From contig JAEWAU010000005.1 of assembly GCA_023391535.1 (NCBI GenBank), positions 11,211-75,210 of the forward strand: a stretch of 64,000 nucleotides of DNA, given 5' to 3'. The position numbers were made by a program, and so were the translations under genes. This document shows positions 15,862-23,917 of the stretch, piece by piece. The notes under the pieces were generated by a model. It did not search any database, had not been told where the DNA came from, and saw nothing but the letters and a program-made list of their open reading frames with translations. This DNA comes from Bacillota bacterium. GTDB lineage: Bacteria > Bacillota > Clostridia > Oscillospirales > Ethanoligenentaceae. Each line of letters begins with the position of its first letter. Positions within the stretch are counted from its first letter, which is position 1.

Positions 15862-16550
15862 TGCTCGGCACCGCCTTCGACTGGATGGTAGACGCGCAGC
15901 AAGGGAAATCGTCCAGCTTCGGCTCTAAACTACAAACCATGCTGAATATTTCCCCGATCGGTGGCTCCACTTCCACATTCACGCCCGCAATCAACGCCGG
16001 GAAAATCCTAAACGGCGACGAGGACGTGAAGAACTGGAACGGCCAGCGCATCATCCCGAAATCCGAAGCCGGGAAGCTGCTGCCGCAGGATCAGTACGAC
16101 ACGCGCACCAGCAGCGCCGCAAAGACCCTCGGCAAGCAGACAGGCACATCGCCCCATATGTGGGACTATCTCGGGCAGTCCTATCTAAGCGACCTGTGGA
16201 GCGCTTTGCAAGGGCAGACGGCTGTAAGCCAAAAAAACAAGAACCCGCTTACCAACCTGTTCGTGAACAAGTTTTCCACGGATTCCGCGTATTCCAGCGA
16301 TTGGGACAACCGATTTTACGACGCTCTGGACAAATGGGAGCGGCAGGCGGGCAGCGATAAGAAAAACAAGTCGCCCGGCTACAACGCGAGCCACGCGAAA
16401 TATTTGACGCTCAACCGCTACGCCTCCACGATCTCCGACCTTTACAACAAGGCAAAGGCTGCGGAGGACGTGGGGAACACGGCGGGAGCGCGGGCCTTCC
16501 GGCTGCGGGCGCAGAATGTGGAGCAAACAGCGCTCGGGCAAATTTCATGA
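15862..16550 (+). pseudogene. Phage large polyvalent protein, C-terminal fragment
   Basis: Plus-strand frame from LGTAFDWMVDAQQGKSSSFG to QNVEQTALGQIS, ~228 residues, Asn/Ser/Lys-rich. Joined to the fragment at 14234-15861 at a shared TGCT it reads in frame as ...AELMKLM-LGTAFDWMVD..., restoring what appears to be one protein. There is no start codon with a ribosome site at its beginning. The stop at 16548-16550 abuts the stop of the convergent small membrane gene. Interpreted as one half of a gene broken by inversion. Confidence 0.7.
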
Positions 16551-16763
16551 ATGGCGCTTTTTCAGCATGCTTCTCACAATCAATACGATCCATAGCCCCG
16601 CGAATAATCCAATAAAAGCCCAAGTTGCAATTTCTGAGGCTATCGGACTACTATCTAAACTTCGTGCGATTAGCGAAACGACTTGTGAAAGGATGTAGAT
16701 AACAGTGATTATTCCTATAACACTGAAAATGTCCGTTGCAACTTCTCCTATTGCGTCTCTCAC
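16545..16763 (-). CDS. Small two-helix membrane protein
   Basis: 72 residues with two membrane segments (IFSVIGIITVIYILSQVVSLI and ATWAFIGLFAGLWIVLIV) and a short basic end SMLKKRHS. The GTG at 16763 is chosen because GGAGGGG lies just upstream; the ATG at 16784 overlaps the promoter -10 (TATAAT) and cannot be used from that transcript. Size and topology would fit a holin-like or small toxin-like membrane protein, but there is no specific motif. It ends convergently, stop to stop, with the phage fragment. Confidence 0.6.
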   Translation of the reverse strand: MRDAIGEVATDIFSVIGIITVIYILSQVVSLIARSLDSSPIASEIATWAFIGLFAGLWIVLIVRSMLKKRHS

Positions 16764-16782
16764 GGCTATCCCCTCCAAATCC

Positions 16783-16810
16783 ATTATATTCCGATTCTGT
16801 CCAATATCAA
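16783..16810 (-). promoter_or_regulatory. Sigma-A type promoter of the small membrane gene
   Basis: On the minus strand TTGATA (16805-16810), a 16-bp spacer and TATAAT (16783-16788). The expected start point falls just before the GGAGGGG site, so the leader is only a few bases long. Confidence 0.7.
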
Positions 16811-16960
16811 GTAGGGGGTGAAAAGTTCGAAACAGCGAAGTTCGACAAGGGGCATATTCACAGATGGCCGTACACAAAAATTCAAAGAAGTTGGTTTCGC
16901 TGCTCATTTAGTGAGTAACAAAGGATCCGAGATCATAAATCAGTAATCCGCACTATCTAC

Positions 16961-17001
16961 AGAGAAGCCGTTCCGCAGCACGCGGGCGGCTCTCTTTTTT
17001 T
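16961..17001 (+). terminator. Hairpin terminator near the right end of the element
   Basis: AGAGAAGCCG and CGGCTCTCT pair with one bulged A around a GC-rich loop, followed by seven T. It faces outward, toward the right att site, and would stop plus-strand transcription before it enters the tRNA antisense region. Confidence 0.75.
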
Positions 17002-17017
17002 GCCCGTTTTGAAGCCC

Positions 17018-17041
17018 GTAGTAGCCAAATAGTAGCCAAAA
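17018..17041. repeat. Right cluster of AGTAGCCAAA repeats
   Basis: Two direct copies of TAGTAGCCAAA, same orientation as the three at 9166-9199. A near-palindrome AACCCGCACAAAC/GTTTATGCGGGTT (17084-17114) lies between them and the att core, matching one at about 9091-9120. Proposed arm-type recombinase sites. Confidence 0.55.
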
Positions 17042-17120
17042 CCGCAGAACGAAGGAAATTATTTACACATCTGAAAAACAGAAAACCCGCACAAACCTAG
17101 AGTTTATGCGGGTTCGCGGG

Positions 17121-17207
17121 TGGTGCCGCTGACCGGGTTCGAACCGGTATGGTGTTGCCACCGAGGGATTTTAAGTCCCTTGCGTCTGCCGATTTCGCCA
17201 CAGCGGC
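17121..17207 (-). tRNA. tRNA-Leu (anticodon UAA)
   Basis: 87 nt including an encoded CCA end. The acceptor arms GCCGCTG and CAGCGGC pair fully, the T-arm reads GGTTCGAACC, and the long variable arm is that of a class II tRNA. The anticodon loop on the minus strand gives TAA between ACT and AAA. The last 57 bases are repeated at 8997-9053; the gene is thus the integration target, with its 5' part original and its 3' part supplied by the element. Confidence 0.95.
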
Positions 17208-17227
17208 TTATTTGTGAAAACGAATCT

Positions 17228-17256
17228 ATCTTACCATATTGGCGGCATATTTTCAA
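17228..17256 (-). promoter_or_regulatory. Promoter of tRNA-Leu
   Basis: On the minus strand TTGAAA (17251-17256), a 17-bp spacer and TAAGAT (17228-17233), ~20 bp upstream of the tRNA 5' end. It stays with the intact copy after integration. Confidence 0.75.
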
Positions 17257-17390
17257 GCGCGCGAAACGGCACCGTCTATCCGAAAAAAAGAGCGAAGCTT
17301 CAGAAAAACAGAATATTTCCCCCGCGCAACAAATAGTCATTTTCCGGGCATACTTTCGAGGAAGATATTTTTGGAAACGCGGGGAAGACG

Positions 17391-18038
17391 ATGCCGAACA
17401 ATCAGTATTTTGATGTCCGTGAACCGGGCGTGCAATGGAGAATGAACAAAACGTTATTTGAGCTGCTGGAAGCTGTCGGAAAACCGTACCGTGATGTGAC
17501 GGTGGTTTGCATTGGAACCGACCGTTCCACAGGCGACAGCTTCGGTCCGCTGGTGGGGCATATGCTTTCCCATGTGACGTTCGTGCCGTTCCAGCTGCGC
17601 GGCACGCTGGAGAAGCCGGTGCACGCCTTGTCCCTTCCGGAAACTATGGAGGGAATTGATACGGAAAACAGCCTAGTGCTGGCTGTGGACGCCGGCGTAG
17701 GGGACGCGCGCATGGTGGGCCATGTGGCCGTTTCGGATGTGCCCGTGCGGCCGGGCAGCGGCCTTGGAAAGGAACTGCCTCGCGTAGGGGATATTTCCAT
17801 CACCGGCATTGTGGCAATGGGAGGAATCGCGCCGTTCCTGATGCTGCAGAATGCGCCTCTCGGCATGGTGTACGAGATGGCGGAAAAGACGTTTTTTGCC
17901 GTTCAGTATGCCTTGTGCGGCCTAGCGGCGCAACGGTGCGCCGCATGCGGGCAGAAAACGGGTTTCGGCTTGCAGGAAGCGCATAAAAACATTTTTACGA
18001 GGGGCCGGCCGATTTCTTATACAGGCCGGAACGGTTGA
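17391..18038 (+). CDS. yyaC: Spore protease-like protein YyaC
   Basis: A 215-residue protein of the YyaC family, related to germination protease/HybD-type peptidases and found only in spore formers. The core IGTDRSTGDSFGPLVG (residues ~41-56) and the later GDISITGIVAMGG match the family. The start could be ATG 17391 or ATG 17442 (MNKTLFELLE), the latter closer to usual length. The 3' end overlaps the end of rsmI by 44 bp in convergent orientation; the last ~35 residues are Cys- and Gly-containing and may be unstructured. Confidence 0.85.
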   Translation: MPNNQYFDVREPGVQWRMNKTLFELLEAVGKPYRDVTVVCIGTDRSTGDSFGPLVGHMLSHVTFVPFQLRGTLEKPVHALSLPETMEGIDTENSLVLAVDAGVGDARMVGHVAVSDVPVRPGSGLGKELPRVGDISITGIVAMGGIAPFLMLQNAPLGMVYEMAEKTFFAVQYALCGLAAQRCAACGQKTGFGLQEAHKNIFTRGRPISYTGRNG

Positions 18039-18879
18039 CTCCGGTTTCCCGGGCCGCGCGTTTCACGGCTTCCGGGCGCGTCATGCCCTCGGAAAGATAG
18101 CGCTCCACCAGGGCTTCGGCGGCTTCCACGGCGGCATCGTCCGCTACAGCGGCGCTCTTTCCGGGGGCTGGTTCTTCCATTCGGGCCGGGAGCGTCTGTG
18201 AGGCGGACGGCTTCCCCTCCACGACGAGGACGAATTCGCCGCGCGGCTCGTTGTGCGCGTAGGCTTCTGCGGCTTGTTCCAGCGTGGTGCGGAGAACTTC
18301 CTCGTGGATTTTGGTCATTTCGCGCACCAAAGCGACGCGCCGGTTGCCGAAGAATGTCAGCATGTCGCGCAGCGTGGCGCGCAGCTTGTGCGGCGCCTCA
18401 TAAAAAATCAGGGTTCGGGGCTCGTCTTTTACCGCTTCGAGATGCGCGAAGCGGTTTTTTTTATTGACGCTCAAAAAACCCTCAAAGCAGAACCGCCCGG
18501 TGGGAAGGCCGGAAAGCGCCAGCGCCGTAACCGCCGCGCACGGCCCCGGAACGGCGACGACCTCAATGCCGCGTGTTGCGCACAGGGCGACCAAGTCCTC
18601 GCCGGGGTCCGAAATGGCCGGCATACCGGCGTCCGTCACAAGCGCGCAGGTTTCGCCCGCTTCCAGCCGCGAGACGATCTCCTCGCCGCGCTGAAATTTG
18701 TTGTGTTCAAAATAGCTGATCATCGGCTTTTTGATACCGAAATGGTTCAGAAGCCGCAGCGTGACGCGCGTATCCTCCGCAGCGATGAAATCCGCACCCG
18801 TAAGTGCCTGCTGCGCGCGGGAGGAAAAGTCGCCGAGGTTCCCGATGGGGGTTCCCACCAAATAGAGTTTTCCGGCCAT
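17995..18879 (-). CDS. rsmI: 16S rRNA (cytidine1402-2'-O)-methyltransferase
   Basis: RsmI methylates the ribose of C1402 in 16S rRNA using S-adenosylmethionine. The tetrapyrrole-methylase fold is clear: LVGTPIGNLGDFSSRA at residues 7-22, AAEDTR near 34, LVTDAGMPAISDPG around 81 and PGPCAAVTALALSG around 110. The 294 residues include a C-terminal extension with an Arg/Ala-rich helix after ~230. Last gene of the minus-strand cluster whose Bacillus counterpart runs holB-yaaT-yabA-yabB-yazA-rsmI. Confidence 0.95.
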   Translation of the reverse strand: MAGKLYLVGTPIGNLGDFSSRAQQALTGADFIAAEDTRVTLRLLNHFGIKKPMISYFEHNKFQRGEEIVSRLEAGETCALVTDAGMPAISDPGEDLVALCATRGIEVVAVPGPCAAVTALALSGLPTGRFCFEGFLSVNKKNRFAHLEAVKDEPRTLIFYEAPHKLRATLRDMLTFFGNRRVALVREMTKIHEEVLRTTLEQAAEAYAHNEPRGEFVLVVEGKPSASQTLPARMEEPAPGKSAAVADDAAVEAAEALVERYLSEGMTRPEAVKRAARETGVNRSGLYKKSAGPS

Positions 18880-18957
18880 GCCGCATTCACCTCATTAAAA
18901 ATCGTTGCCGCATTTTTTGGCGGGGCGCCGTTTCTTTTGCATTATGCCATAGAGAAG

Positions 18958-19734
18958 CTACATCCGGTAAATGCGCCGGAATTCCGGAGTGGGTTCGCCG
19001 TTTTCCTCTTGCAGAATCAGAACGGCCTCAACCGAAAGGCCGGGCCGCGCGCCTTTTTTGCCCTCCACCAGTGCGAGAAAAGGGGAAGACGAGGCCTTGT
19101 GCTGCGCAAAGCGCAGGCGTTTCGGCTCCACGCCCGCCCCGTGCATCCGGTAAAGCAGTTCCGCCAGACGTTCAGGCCGGTGGCAGAAACAAAGGCGCCC
19201 GCCGTTTTTTAGCAGGCGCGCACCTGTGCCGACCGCATCAGCCAGCGTGCAGGAAGCCTCGGAGCGCGCATCGCGCGCGGCGGGGGAGGGGCTGGCCGGG
19301 CCGGTTCCGAGCGCGCGGTAGGGCGGGTTGCACGCCACGAGGCCGTAAACGCCGTTCCAGGAGGAGGGGAGCATACGCAAATCCTTTTCCCATACCTGCA
19401 CGTTTTCAAGGCCGTTTTCCTCAGCCGCCCGGCGGGCCAGGTCCGTCGCTTCCGGCCGGAGCTCTACGGCGTCGATGGCAAACGCGCCGTCCCGGCTCCA
19501 GAGCAGCGAGACAATGCCGCATCCCGCGCAGAGGTCGCAAAGGTGCTTTTCCCCGCGCGGGGCGGCGAAATCCGCCAGCAGTACGGCGTCTGCGCCAAAG
19601 GAGTGCGCGGGCGTGGTAAGGGCGAAAATACCCGCGCCCAGGGCTTCGCGTTTTACGGCGGAATTTTCCAACTGCGCCTGCCTCCCAGAAAATTTGTTCT
19701 GCCGCAGGAAAGCGGCCGTGATCCGTTCCGCCAT
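18958..19734 (-). CDS. tRNA1(Val) adenine-N6 methyltransferase-like protein (YabB/TrmN6)
   Basis: 258-residue class I methyltransferase. It has the HSFGADAVLLADFA segment (residues 44-57) typical of YabB/TrmN6, the SAM-binding motif CAGCGIVSLL (69-78) and the catalytic NPPY at 136-139 for N6-adenine methylation. By family, it would modify A37 in a tRNA. Placed between ricT/ferredoxin and rsmI as yabB is in Bacillus. The C-terminal half is Arg/Gly-rich. Confidence 0.88.
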   Translation of the reverse strand: MAERITAAFLRQNKFSGRQAQLENSAVKREALGAGIFALTTPAHSFGADAVLLADFAAPRGEKHLCDLCAGCGIVSLLWSRDGAFAIDAVELRPEATDLARRAAEENGLENVQVWEKDLRMLPSSWNGVYGLVACNPPYRALGTGPASPSPAARDARSEASCTLADAVGTGARLLKNGGRLCFCHRPERLAELLYRMHGAGVEPKRLRFAQHKASSSPFLALVEGKKGARPGLSVEAVLILQEENGEPTPEFRRIYRM

Positions 19735-19791
19735 TTCAGGAAAATCGGTTTGTTTGCCGGCGCGGTGCCCGCTTAAAGCCCGCCTGATGCC

Positions 19792-19819
19792 AAAAGAACC
19801 CGCGCATACGCGCAGGTTC
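19792..19819 (-). terminator. Terminator after the ferredoxin gene
   Basis: On the minus strand GAACCTGCGC pairs with GCGCGGGTTC around GTAT, followed by TTTT. It separates the ferredoxin gene from the downstream methyltransferase. Confidence 0.7.
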
Positions 19820-19882
19820 CCGATTGGCCGGCAGCATATCTCCGCCGAAGCGGAGTATGTATTCCGAAAAGCAATTTTGACT

Positions 19883-20053
19883 TTAGGCCGGCTGAGGAGC
19901 GCTGACAGGGCAGACGCTTGCGCACGAGCCGCAGTCCACGCATACGCTCTGGTCGATCACATACTTGCCATCGCCTTCGCTGATGCAGGAAACGGGGCAC
20001 TGAGCGGCACAGGCGCCGCAGCTGATACAATCGTCGTTAATGACATAAGGCAT
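19883..20053 (-). CDS. 2[4Fe-4S] ferredoxin
   Basis: A 56-residue protein. Two cluster-binding motifs, CISCGACAAQCPVSC (residues 9-23) and CVDCGSCASVCPVS (38-51), show the CxxCxxCxxxCP spacing of clostridial ferredoxin. It carries low-potential electrons in the cytosol. Start ATG 20053 has GGAGGTG 7 bp upstream. It sits between ricT and the yabB-like gene; since RicT itself binds Fe-S clusters a functional link is possible but unproven. Confidence 0.96.
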   Translation of the reverse strand: MPYVINDDCISCGACAAQCPVSCISEGDGKYVIDQSVCVDCGSCASVCPVSAPQPA

Positions 20054-20159
20054 TGATATGCACCTCCTTGCAGTTCTTTATTTATTGTATCACGAATTCG
20101 ACAAATTTCAATACGTGCGGCGGGATTCTCGGATATTGCACGGTGCAAAACCGGAAAAA

Positions 20160-21038
20160 TCACTCCAACCCCGCGAACACGTCCGGGCCGTTTTCGTCGG
20201 GCTGCGGCGTGTGGCCCCCGGAAGAGGGATCGTTCAAAACGTGTACCGCGCTCTTGTGGTATTCCTTTACCGGAGAATCCGGCGCCGCGTCGAGCCGGAT
20301 TTTCAGCATTCCGGTGAGCAGGGAGACATCCGTCACCGCGCCGTTCCCGTCCGGCGTGGAGACGAGGGTGCCTACGCGCGGGGTGGTGCGCAGCAGATAC
20401 TCGTAGGCCTCGTGTTCGTATTTGAGGCAGCACATCAGGCGGCCGCACGTGCCGGAGATTTTTGCCGGGTTGAGCGAGAGCCCCTGTTCCTTGGCCATTT
20501 TGATCGAAACCGGCTGGAAATCGCCCAGGAACGTGCTGCAACAAAACGGTTTGCCGCAGATGCCGAGGCCGCCGAGCATTTTGGCCTCGTCGCGCACGCC
20601 GATCTGGCGCAGCTCGATGCGTGTGCGGAATACCGACGCGAGGTCCTTGACGAGCTCGCGGAAATCCACGCGGCCATCCGCCGTGAAGTAAAAGAGAATC
20701 TTATTGTTGTCGAAGGTGTATTCCACGCCGATGAGCTTCATGCCGAGCTTATGGTCGGCAATCTTCTTGAGGCAGATGCGGAACGCTTCTTTTTCCTTGC
20801 GCGCGTTGTCGGCCACATGGGCAAGGTCCTCTTCCGTGGCGGCGCGGATGACGCTTTTGAGCGGTTTGACGATGGAATCGTCCTCCACGGTGCGGTTGGG
20901 CATCAGCACCTCGCCGCATTCAATGCCGCGGGCTGTTTCCACGATGACATGGCCGCCGCGTTCGAACGAAATGCCGCAGGGGTCGAAATAGTAAACTTTC
21001 CCTACGCTTTTAAACTGAACCCCAATGACTTCCGTCAT
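20160..21038 (-). CDS. ricT: RicT/YaaT, PSP1-domain regulator of sporulation
   Basis: 292-residue PSP1 protein. In Bacillus, RicT (with RicA and RicF) binds RNase Y to promote mRNA maturation and is needed for sporulation and competence. The Cys-rich signature is present: GGLGICGKPFCCSTFLGDF followed by GTCGRLMCCLKYE, the Cys residues that hold a [4Fe-4S] cluster. ATG 21038 is chosen because GGAGG lies 5 bp before it; a longer frame would overlap holB. The C-terminal ~30 residues are low-complexity and acidic. Confidence 0.94.
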   Translation of the reverse strand: MTEVIGVQFKSVGKVYYFDPCGISFERGGHVIVETARGIECGEVLMPNRTVEDDSIVKPLKSVIRAATEEDLAHVADNARKEKEAFRICLKKIADHKLGMKLIGVEYTFDNNKILFYFTADGRVDFRELVKDLASVFRTRIELRQIGVRDEAKMLGGLGICGKPFCCSTFLGDFQPVSIKMAKEQGLSLNPAKISGTCGRLMCCLKYEHEAYEYLLRTTPRVGTLVSTPDGNGAVTDVSLLTGMLKIRLDAAPDSPVKEYHKSAVHVLNDPSSGGHTPQPDENGPDVFAGLE

Positions 21039-21106
21039 TTGAACCTCCATAAACCGGGCCGTTCTCCGGCTCCGGTGGGATCGGTATTTATGAGCTGCCC
21101 GCGCCC

Positions 21107-22078
21107 CTAATCGTGCAGGGAGCGCCAAAGCTGCGCGAACAGCGTTGTGAGCAGCAATGTGCGGTTGGCGTTGTCCTGCGCCGCAGCGCCGGCATCCAGA
21201 GCGGCGCGCTGCGCTTCGCACAGCCTTCCTGCCGGAAAACGGCGGGCGAGAGGGGAAACGTCCGCGCCCGAAAGGGCGGGCAGGCCGCCGTTCTGTGCGG
21301 CGATAGCGTCCCGGAAAAGCCCGGGCAGTATGTCCAGCACCGTGTCGTAGAGCACGGCATTTTTTTCAAGCGCCCCGGAAAGGCGCAGAAAAGCGTAAAG
21401 ATCGGTACCGCCGAGCGCTTTTTCAAATTCGGGCCAGAACGCCTCCAGTTCGCCGAAGCCGCCTTCCAGAAGCAGGCGGGCGCGCCCGATGATGCCGCCG
21501 GCCATACGTGCCGCCTGCGCGGCCTGTTCTGCGGAAACGCCGCACTGCCCGCACAGCTCCTGTACCGCTTCGTCTTCCGCAACCGGGCCGAGCGGAATGC
21601 ACTGCATCCGCGAAAGCACGGTTTCCAGCAGGTGGGCGCGCGTATCGCACGTGAGCAGGAACAGCACATAGGCGGGCGGCTCCTCCAGTATTTTAAGAAG
21701 GGCGTTTTGCGCCTGTTCGGTCATATTCTGGGCGTCGGCGATCAGATAGACTTTGCGCGCGGCGTCGTTGGGCGCCACGAACGCGTCGAGCCGCAGGCGG
21801 CGCACCGCATCCACGCCGATCGTTTTGGCGCCGGTTTCGGGAGAGAGAATATCCGGATGACGGCCCGCAAACGCATTGCCGCACTGGCGGCAAACCCCGC
21901 AGGGGCGTTCGCCCTGCCCGTCGCACACCGCCGCCGCGGCAAGAATCCGCGCAAGGGTTTTGCGCCCGCTGCCCGCGGGGCCTTCCAACAGAACGGCGTG
22001 GGGAATGCGTCCGCTGTCAAACGCGGCGGAAAGCAGCTTTTTGGCCGGCGCGTTGCCGGAAAAACCGGGAAACCGCAT
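21107..22078 (-). CDS. holB: DNA polymerase III delta' subunit
   Basis: Clamp-loader subunit, 323 residues. The AAA+ fold begins with a P-loop-like GPAGSGRKT at residues 33-41 and a zinc module with Cys52, Cys60, Cys63 and Cys66; LLKILEEPPAYVLFLLTCD and the sensor region follow, as in delta'. Its ATG shares an A with the stop codon of darA (TGATG), so translation is coupled. The middle to C-terminal part is less conserved, as usual. Confidence 0.94.
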   Translation of the reverse strand: MRFPGFSGNAPAKKLLSAAFDSGRIPHAVLLEGPAGSGRKTLARILAAAAVCDGQGERPCGVCRQCGNAFAGRHPDILSPETGAKTIGVDAVRRLRLDAFVAPNDAARKVYLIADAQNMTEQAQNALLKILEEPPAYVLFLLTCDTRAHLLETVLSRMQCIPLGPVAEDEAVQELCGQCGVSAEQAAQAARMAGGIIGRARLLLEGGFGELEAFWPEFEKALGGTDLYAFLRLSGALEKNAVLYDTVLDILPGLFRDAIAAQNGGLPALSGADVSPLARRFPAGRLCEAQRAALDAGAAAQDNANRTLLLTTLFAQLWRSLHD

Positions 22079-22401
22079 CAGACTTTCTCAAACCGGTCGA
22101 CGTTGAGAACGAAGACCGTTGCGCCGCCCACGGTTACCTCCACCGGAAAGGAGGTGTAAAGACCGACGCCGTAGGAAGCCGATGTGGGCATAATCTGGCT
22201 GCGCTTGCGGCTGTGTTTGGCGATCAGATCCATCACCTGCTGCACCTTGTCGTCATCCACGCCCGCAATGAGCGTGGTGTTGCCGGCCATGAGAAAGCCG
22301 CCTGTGGTGGCGAGCTTGGTAACGGTAAAACCCTCGCGGGTAAGCGCCGAGGAAACCGCGGTGCTGTCGTCGTTGCTGACAATGGCGAGAACCAGTTTCA
22401 T
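22078..22401 (-). CDS. darA: Cyclic di-AMP receptor DarA (YaaQ, PII-like)
   Basis: 107-residue PII-like protein that binds c-di-AMP as a trimer; its downstream target is not known. It begins MKLVLAIVSNDDSTAVSSAL with the TKLATTGGFLMAGNTTL ligand-binding region and ends with GGATVFVLNVDRFEKV, nearly matching Firmicute DarA throughout. Located directly before holB as in Bacillus (yaaQ-yaaR-holB); yaaR is missing here. Confidence 0.95.
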   Translation of the reverse strand: MKLVLAIVSNDDSTAVSSALTREGFTVTKLATTGGFLMAGNTTLIAGVDDDKVQQVMDLIAKHSRKRSQIMPTSASYGVGLYTSFPVEVTVGGATVFVLNVDRFEKV

Positions 22402-22534
22402 GATAAACCCTCCTGCCCTCTGGCGTTTTCCGCTCCGAACGGGGAAAGTAGGCCGGTGCGCCGAACCGTAAAAACCGCCTTCCGCACTTCGCGGAAGGGT
22501 TGCCGGAAACGGCTGTGCGGCACGTCTTCCGTTC

Positions 22535-23917
22535 TCATTTTAACACGTTCACCGTGAAAACGCCATACGATTTTAAAGAATTTACCAGCTGCTCCGAAAT
22601 TCGCTCTCCGGGCATCACCAGCGGCACGCCCGGAGGGCAGGGACATTCCGCTTCGGCGGCCACGCGCCCTGCGGCGTCCTCCACCCGCACCCGGGTATGA
22701 ACGGCCAGCAGCGCGCCGCGCATGGGAAGCACGCGGCAGGGAGGAGCAAGCGGTTCCGCGCGGTATGGCTCCGGGGAGTGCGCGGGCAGCGGCAGATCGG
22801 AAAGGGCGCGCGCCAGACGCTCGAAATCCTCCGGCGGATTAAATGGGGAGGGCAGCAGCACCACGTGGCGGGAATCCCACATCTCGGGCGAAACGCCGCG
22901 GGAGCGCAAAAACTCCGCGGCTGCGTTTCCCGGCACCCCGCGCGAAGCGGTGTCCACCATAAGGCGGGCCGGGTCGAAGGCCGCGGCGGGCACGAAAAAG
23001 CCGCGCGAGGCGCACAGCGCGCGCAAGGAGGCCACGGTTTCGGCAAGGCTGCGGAAAGCGCCGCGTCCCTCGCTTTCCAGCCACGCGCGCGCAAGGTCGA
23101 GCGAAAGCTGAATGAGATAGGAGGGGCTGGTGGAACCGAACAGCGCCATGGCGGCTTTTGCCGCTTCGCGCGTGAAATCGGCGGGCGCGGAATCGGCAAT
23201 GTGCAAAAACGCGCCGCCCGTGAGCGCGGGCAGCGTTTTGTGCGCGGAATCGCAGCAAAGGTCCGCCCCAAACGGAAGCGGGTGCAATCCGAACGCGCCG
23301 AGATGGGCGCCGTGGGCGTTATCCACCAGAAGCGGGACGCCGTATGCGTGAGCGGCGTGCGCGATGCCGGCGATATCCGAAAGCACGCCGTAATAATCGG
23401 GGCTTGTAACATAAACGGCGCACACTCCGGGCGTGCGGGCGAGAACATTTTCTACATCTTCGGCGCGGATCTCACCAGGCAGAGCGGAACCGGCAAACGG
23501 GCGCGGCCAAACCCATTCCGGTTCCAGCCCCAGCAGGGCCATGGCGTTCACGGCCGCACGGTGGACGTTTCGCGCGCACACAACGCGTGCGCCCGCGCTG
23601 CGCCCGCCCGCCGCCATACGCAGCATGGCCTGGATGCACAGCGTGGAGCCGCCGGCTGAGAACAGCGTTTCCCGCGCGCCGTAAAGGCGCGCGGCGCGGC
23701 GCTCCGCTTCCAGAATGGCGCCGGAGGCTTCGAAGAGGTTGTCCGTTTCGGGCAGCTCCGTCACGTCGAGGGCCAGCGCGTTCCCGAACACCTGCGCAAG
23801 CGGCCCGGCCGCCCCCTTGTGGCCGGGCATATGAAAACGCGCGGGGTGCCGCCGCGCATAGCGCAGCAGCATCCCGTACAGGGGTGCGTCCTCCTCAGAG
23901 ATAGATGCGCGGCACAT
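22535..23917 (-). CDS. Orn/Lys/Arg decarboxylase family protein (YaaO/SpeA-like)
   Basis: PLP-dependent fold-I decarboxylase of the short YaaO/SpeA type, 460 residues. Seen are RFHMPGHKGA near residue 32, a SAGGSTL nucleotide-like loop near 91, and DSAHKTLPALTGGAFLH near 220-236 with the PLP-binding Lys in HK. The substrate (arginine, lysine or ornithine) cannot be told. In Bacillus yaaO precedes tmk and darA; here tmk is absent between this gene and darA. The start overlaps alr by 23 bp. Confidence 0.9.
   Translation of the reverse strand: MCRASISEEDAPLYGMLLRYARRHPARFHMPGHKGAAGPLAQVFGNALALDVTELPETDNLFEASGAILEAERRAARLYGARETLFSAGGSTLCIQAMLRMAAGGRSAGARVVCARNVHRAAVNAMALLGLEPEWVWPRPFAGSALPGEIRAEDVENVLARTPGVCAVYVTSPDYYGVLSDIAGIAHAAHAYGVPLLVDNAHGAHLGAFGLHPLPFGADLCCDSAHKTLPALTGGAFLHIADSAPADFTREAAKAAMALFGSTSPSYLIQLSLDLARAWLESEGRGAFRSLAETVASLRALCASRGFFVPAAAFDPARLMVDTASRGVPGNAAAEFLRSRGVSPEMWDSRHVVLLPSPFNPPEDFERLARALSDLPLPAHSPEPYRAEPLAPPCRVLPMRGALLAVHTRVRVEDAAGRVAAEAECPCPPGVPLVMPGERISEQLVNSLKSYGVFTVNVLK

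Larger units (their letters stand above)
8997..17177. mobile_element. Integrated ~8.1-kb element at tRNA-Leu, no integrase
   Basis: The stretch is bounded by a perfect 57-bp direct repeat equal to the 3' part of tRNA-Leu(UAA): 8997-9053 (fragment) and 17121-17177 (inside the intact gene). Just inside each end is an imperfect palindrome (about 9091-9120 and 17084-17114) and then clustered AGTAGCCAAA repeats (9166-9199 and 17018-17041), as expected for arm-type sites of a tyrosine recombinase. Inside are small accessory genes, a regulator/effector pair and phage debris. No recombinase, replication initiator or relaxase gene is visible, so it is either a decayed prophage/ICE or a satellite mobilised in trans. 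Confidence 0.85.

Noticed and set aside
14230..15865. Phase-variable invertible switch in the phage gene
   Set aside because: The two breakpoints share only 4 bp as inverted sequence; no 10-30-bp inverted repeats and no invertase gene nearby.
20160..21221. Longer N-terminus of ricT (to 21221)
   Set aside because: The extra ~60 codons overlap holB and are Arg/Ala-rich; the GGAGG site supports the inner ATG at 21038.
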